A stretch of DNA of 64,000 nt from Microbacteriaceae bacterium (GTDB lineage Bacteria; Actinomycetota; Actinomycetes; Actinomycetales; Microbacteriaceae), in the NCBI GenBank assembly GCA_004297935.1, contig SCRE01000005.1, forward strand, positions 124,001-188,000, given 5' to 3'. Made by a program: the position numbers and the translations under genes. Below the pieces are notes generated by a model. It worked only from the letters and a program-made list of their open reading frames with translations, did no database searches and had not been told where the DNA came from. Shown here piece after piece: positions 60,789 through 64,000 of this stretch; the stretch's first letter is position 1, and every line of letters starts with the position of its first letter.

Positions 60789-61514
60789 CTATGCCTCGCC
60801 GAGGACGGCTGCTATGTCCGCGACGCTGAGTTCTATCAGGGCGCTCATGGCTCGCCTGGCTTTGTTTGCAGAGCGTGCTCCAACTGCGTCAGCGACGCGC
60901 ATGTGCTCCTCGATTCGTCTTCCATGTCCCATCGAGACGGTGACCTCGCGGCTCAGTCGGAGACCCGATTCGATGGCAGCGCTGACTTGGATGAGCAGGT
61001 CATTGTGTGTCGCCTGCAGCAGTGCGCGATGGAACTGCATGTCGGCTTCGATGAAGGCCGGCTCGTTGTCGCTTGCATGCGTGAGTTCACGCGCGAGTGA
61101 GCCGATGAGCTGCAATTCGGTGTCGGTGGCACGCTCGGCCGCATAGACGCAGGCGGCCGGTTCGATCATCGCCCGGAGATCCGTCAGGTCGCGCAGAAAT
61201 CCCCTGTCGATCGTGCTTCCCTCGCGCCACGAGAGGATGTCAGGATCGAGATTCTGCCAGTTCGTTGCGGACAGAACCTGGGTTCCCCGTTTTGGGCGAG
61301 CTTCGACGAGGCCTTTCGACGCAAGCACCCTCAGTGCTTCCCGCACGACACCGCGACCGACGTCGAGCTTTTGGACGAACTCTTCCTCGCGGGGGAGTAT
61401 GTCGCCGACCTGGTACCTGCCCCGAACGATGTCCCTACCGATCTCTGCGACGACGGCCGCGTGGTTCCGCTTCGTTCGTGCAGTGTCGAATGACTTTTCT
61501 GGCTGATCCGTCAT
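60789..61514 (-). CDS. FadR-subfamily GntR regulator
   Basis: A 241-residue regulator. The winged helix 'GDILPREEEFVQKLDVGRGVVREALRVLASKGLVEARPKRGTQV' is followed by an FCD effector domain ('LTDLRAMIEPAACVYAAERATD', 'DMQFHRALLQATHNDLL', 'EEHMRVADAVGA') that binds carboxylates or sugar acids through a metal. The ATG at 61514 has AGAGGGA upstream. It is divergent from the sugar-binding-protein gene and is the likely regulator of the importer and of the adjacent unassigned gene. Confidence 0.93.
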   Translation of the reverse strand: MTDQPEKSFDTARTKRNHAAVVAEIGRDIVRGRYQVGDILPREEEFVQKLDVGRGVVREALRVLASKGLVEARPKRGTQVLSATNWQNLDPDILSWREGSTIDRGFLRDLTDLRAMIEPAACVYAAERATDTELQLIGSLARELTHASDNEPAFIEADMQFHRALLQATHNDLLIQVSAAIESGLRLSREVTVSMGHGRRIEEHMRVADAVGARSANKARRAMSALIELSVADIAAVLGEA

Positions 61515-61682
61515 CAGGTCCCTCTTAATTAGTTCGTTCGCGCGCGGCGCGCGGATTCGATGGTCGGTCCGACTCATTCGATAATCTCCGACATTACCTT
61601 CAACAGTGTAAGTGCCCAATCGTGATTCCACCAGTCAGTTCCGAGGCCAATTGAATCACTGAAAGCTAATTACTCGTACATA

Positions 61683-61712
61683 TTGACAACAACATGTGAG
61701 CCTCGCTATCGT
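61683..61712 (+). promoter_or_regulatory. Promoter of the sugar ABC importer
   Basis: A perfect -35 TTGACA (61683-61688) and a TATCGT -10 (61707-61712) are separated by 18 bases, about 90 bases before the binding-protein gene. The 288-base divergent gap is AT-richer than its surroundings and probably holds the GntR operator too. Confidence 0.6.
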
Positions 61713-61802
61713 GTTCACATTCGTTGGTGCTCGTCTGGGACGTGACAACGAGCGGGCATCTGACGAGTCTCCATCGGCAATCACGAAACTAGGAGCATTT
61801 CA

Positions 61803-63113
61803 ATGAAGAAAGCCTTAAGTGTCCTCGCCGTTGCGGCGGCGACCACACTCGCATTAGCGTCGTGCAGCAGCAGCGCAAGCGCCCCGGGTGGTGGATCCAC
61901 AGCCTGGCCCGACCAGTCGACGAGCCTCAAGGGGGTGACGCTGACGATGTGGAACGCAGCGGCATCCGCGACGATCCCCGGCAAAGTCGTCGCCGGCTTT
62001 GAGAAATTGACGGGTGCGAAGGTGAACCTCGTCACGATTCCGGACCCGTACGAGCAGTCGGTTCTGACGAAGATCGCGACCGGGGACAAGCCTGATGTCG
62101 CGTTCTGGCAGCCGAGCAACTCCGAGTTGACGGTCATCAACGCGAAGGCCAATCTGCAGCCGCTCGATGGTGCACCGTGGCTGAAGAAGGTGGATCCGGC
62201 GCTTCGCGATGCTGCAGGAATCGTTGACGGCACGCGGTACGCGGCCCTGATCTCCACACCGGCCGTAGTCGGGATGTATTACAACAAGGCAGATTTCGCG
62301 AAGGCCGGCATCACCACCACACCGTCAAGCATTCCCGAAATGATCACGGATGCCAAGAAACTGAAGGCTGCGGGCATCACGCCGTTCTATGACGCGGCCA
62401 AGGACCAATGGCCGACCCAGTGGTTCACTCAGAGTTTGCTTGCCAACGCGTCGAAGGCCGGGTACTACAAGGACGTCAACACGCAAAAGGCCAAATTCAC
62501 CGACCCAACCTTCACAGACGCGGTCAGCGAGTACAAATCATGGATCGACGCCGGCCTTTTCAACGCGGACATCAAGAGCGGCACGTTTGTGGACCAGGGC
62601 AAAACGCTGCTCAGCGGCGACACAGCCATGGTCGATCAGATCACCGCCTATTCCGGTGAGCTCCTGAGCCAGGCCGGCTCGGCCAGCTCACTCGACTCCA
62701 AGATCGGGTACTTCGGCATCTCTCCAACAGGTAATTTGTCGCTGGCGATTCCGGATCAGACGAACGGCCTCGTCGCTTTCAAGACGGGGGATGCGAAGAA
62801 AGAGGCCGCTGCTCGTCAGTTCCTGTCCTACTGGATGGGCGCCGGGTACAAATCCTTCATTGACAGCCAGAGCTACGTTTCGATTGAGCCCTCGGTTGCG
62901 ACATCATCGAGCGTTCCCACGCTGTTCAAGGACGTCGCCGCCGGATTCAAGAACTCGGTGCCCGGCATGCAGCCATCGGTGCTCGCGACTCCGGACATCC
63001 ACATCTACCTGAGCAATATGATCAACGGAACGATGACCGTGGCACAGGTCGGACAAGCGATGCAAACCCAGTTCGTACAGCTTGCCAAGGCTGAGGGGGC
63101 GAAAGGTTTCTAA
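61803..63113 (+). CDS. Sugar ABC importer substrate-binding lipoprotein
   Basis: A 436-residue extracellular binding protein. The signal peptide ends in the lipobox 'LALASC' (Cys21). 'VTLTMWNAAASATIPGKVVAGFEKLTG', 'IATGDKPDVAFWQ', 'TPAVVGMYYNKADFAKAGI' and 'AARQFLSYWMGAGYKSF' are typical of family 1 solute-binding proteins for oligosaccharides. AGGAG precedes the ATG. The permease gene follows. The sugar is unknown. Confidence 0.94.
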   Translation: MKKALSVLAVAAATTLALASCSSSASAPGGGSTAWPDQSTSLKGVTLTMWNAAASATIPGKVVAGFEKLTGAKVNLVTIPDPYEQSVLTKIATGDKPDVAFWQPSNSELTVINAKANLQPLDGAPWLKKVDPALRDAAGIVDGTRYAALISTPAVVGMYYNKADFAKAGITTTPSSIPEMITDAKKLKAAGITPFYDAAKDQWPTQWFTQSLLANASKAGYYKDVNTQKAKFTDPTFTDAVSEYKSWIDAGLFNADIKSGTFVDQGKTLLSGDTAMVDQITAYSGELLSQAGSASSLDSKIGYFGISPTGNLSLAIPDQTNGLVAFKTGDAKKEAAARQFLSYWMGAGYKSFIDSQSYVSIEPSVATSSSVPTLFKDVAAGFKNSVPGMQPSVLATPDIHIYLSNMINGTMTVAQVGQAMQTQFVQLAKAEGAKGF

Positions 63114-63242
63114 CATTCACCTGAGTGAGTTCGCCTCCAGCGACAGCGGATAGCGCGAGCTCGCGTGGCGGACTCCGGATGATCGGATCTTCGGAGCCCG
63201 CCACATCCCATTCCATTCAACGATGAAACGGTAGGGCACGAC

Positions 63243-64000
63243 GTGACCGCAGACGTCGAGGTAGATACGGGTTCGCGAGTCGGCCGCGATGACCCGCGGG
63301 TCAAGCAGCGAGACCCGCGGCCGGCTGCCACGCACCCGATCTGGTTCTTGCTGCCCGCCTTCGCCATCATGGCGATCTTCTTCCTTGCGCCGACGGTCCT
63401 GAACTTCGTGTATGCATTCACGAACTGGTCGAGTTTCAAAGACGCGATCAGCTTCGTCGGATTTGAGAACTTCACGACCCTGTTCTCGAGCGGCAACCTG
63501 GTTGCCGACCTTCGAATCACATTGGTCTACGCCGTACTGGTCGCGGTGTTTCAGAACGTGTTCGGGTTTGTGCTCGCCTTGCTGCTCGAGCGTGACTCCC
63601 GCTTGAATCGCTTCGCTCGAGCGGCGTTCTTCGTGCCCGTCATCATGTCTGCTCTCGCGGTCGGTTACGTTTTCCAGGCCATCCTGCAACCAGACGGCGC
63701 GCTCAACTCCATACTCGGCTTCCTCAGCGGTCATACTGTGTCCGTCGCATGGCTCGGCAGCACGACCTGGGCCATCGTGGTCGTTGCCCTCATCCATGGC
63801 TGGAAATGGATGGGGCTCTCGATGCTCGTATATCTGGCGGGGCTGAAGACCATCGATGGGGACGTGCTGGACGCTGCGCGAATCGATGGTGCGTCGTGGT
63901 CTCAAACGTTGTGGAGAATTCGCTTCCCGCTCCTGGCGCCGTCGGTCACCTTCAACGTTGCGACCGCTTTGCTGGGGTCCATGAACAGTTTCGACATTGT
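63243..64000 (+). CDS. Sugar ABC importer permease (3' truncated, MalF/UgpA-like)
   Basis: This gene is missing from the ORF track because it has no stop before the window ends. Reading from the GTG at 63243 gives 'PIWFLLPAFAIMAIFFLAPT', 'FTNWSSFKDAISFVGFENF', 'RAAFFVPVIMSALAVGYVFQ' and the ATPase-coupling EAA-type loop 'LDAARIDGASWSQTLWRIRF'. These define the MalF-type permeases of carbohydrate importers. About 252 residues are visible, including five of the usual six helices. A second permease is expected just beyond the window. Confidence 0.92.
   Translation, partial: MTADVEVDTGSRVGRDDPRVKQRDPRPAATHPIWFLLPAFAIMAIFFLAPTVLNFVYAFTNWSSFKDAISFVGFENFTTLFSSGNLVADLRITLVYAVLVAVFQNVFGFVLALLLERDSRLNRFARAAFFVPVIMSALAVGYVFQAILQPDGALNSILGFLSGHTVSVAWLGSTTWAIVVVALIHGWKWMGLSMLVYLAGLKTIDGDVLDAARIDGASWSQTLWRIRFPLLAPSVTFNVATALLGSMNSFDI

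Overview
The window is high-GC DNA from an actinobacterium, most likely of the family Microbacteriaceae. The evidence is the strong G/C third-position bias, frequent GTG/TTG starts, ATGA/GTGA translational coupling, the gene families present, and many short palindromic repeats with 'GGTCGAGTAG ... TATCGAGAC' arms. The family placement is an inference from general genome character; no rRNA or tRNA gene was seen.

Layout. 0-5 kb: the end of a MocR-type regulator, an RND efflux permease and a VOC protein. 4.8-17 kb: a split histidine-utilisation (hut) region with hutI/hutU, an ArgP-like LysR/LysE exporter pair, an isocitrate-lyase-superfamily enzyme, hutD, hutF, an M20 amidohydrolase in the place expected for hutG, hutH and a divergent IclR regulator. 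The same palindromic operator lies in front of hutU and between hutH and the IclR gene. 17-24 kb: a CitE-like lyase, an IclR/NCS1 permease pair, a GlcD-type FAD oxidase, a GH88/105-like hydrolase and a HisC-like aminotransferase. 24-28.5 kb: bkdABC (branched-chain 2-oxoacid dehydrogenase) with a divergent Lrp-type regulator. 28.5-29.7 kb: a small HTH-MNT/HepT-like toxin-antitoxin module set between inverted repeats. 29.7-33.3 kb: a Drr-type ABC exporter and a PadR/membrane-protein pair. 33.4-35.9 kb: a secreted phosphoesterase, a SARP-type regulator and a small ORF. 36.3-45.4 kb: a nine-gene, tightly coupled surface-polysaccharide locus with three GT2 enzymes, a LamG-like secreted protein, an HPr-kinase-like P-loop protein, a flippase, a polymerase-like protein, a small membrane protein and a GH16 lipoprotein. 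45.4-48.4 kb: csoR-copZ-copA with twin operators. 48.6-53.8 kb: a beta-oxidation/phenylacetate lower-pathway set ending in paaZ. 54-58.9 kb: a cyclic amide/imide catabolism set (NodB-fold deacetylase-like hydrolase, asparaginase, LacI, dihydropyrimidinase/hydantoinase) with two matching LacI operators. 59-64 kb: an unassigned large protein, a FadR-type GntR regulator and the start of a sugar ABC importer that runs off the end.

The most unusual theme is small repeats entering genes. Six copies of one palindromic element occur in 64 kb. Two sit in frame inside hutF and bkdC and are read in the same frame in both (RWSSSE..AYRD). Another supplies the hutF stop codon. A second palindrome family, 14-17-bp tandem repeats at gene ends and in linkers, and low-complexity linker expansions in several enzymes point the same way.
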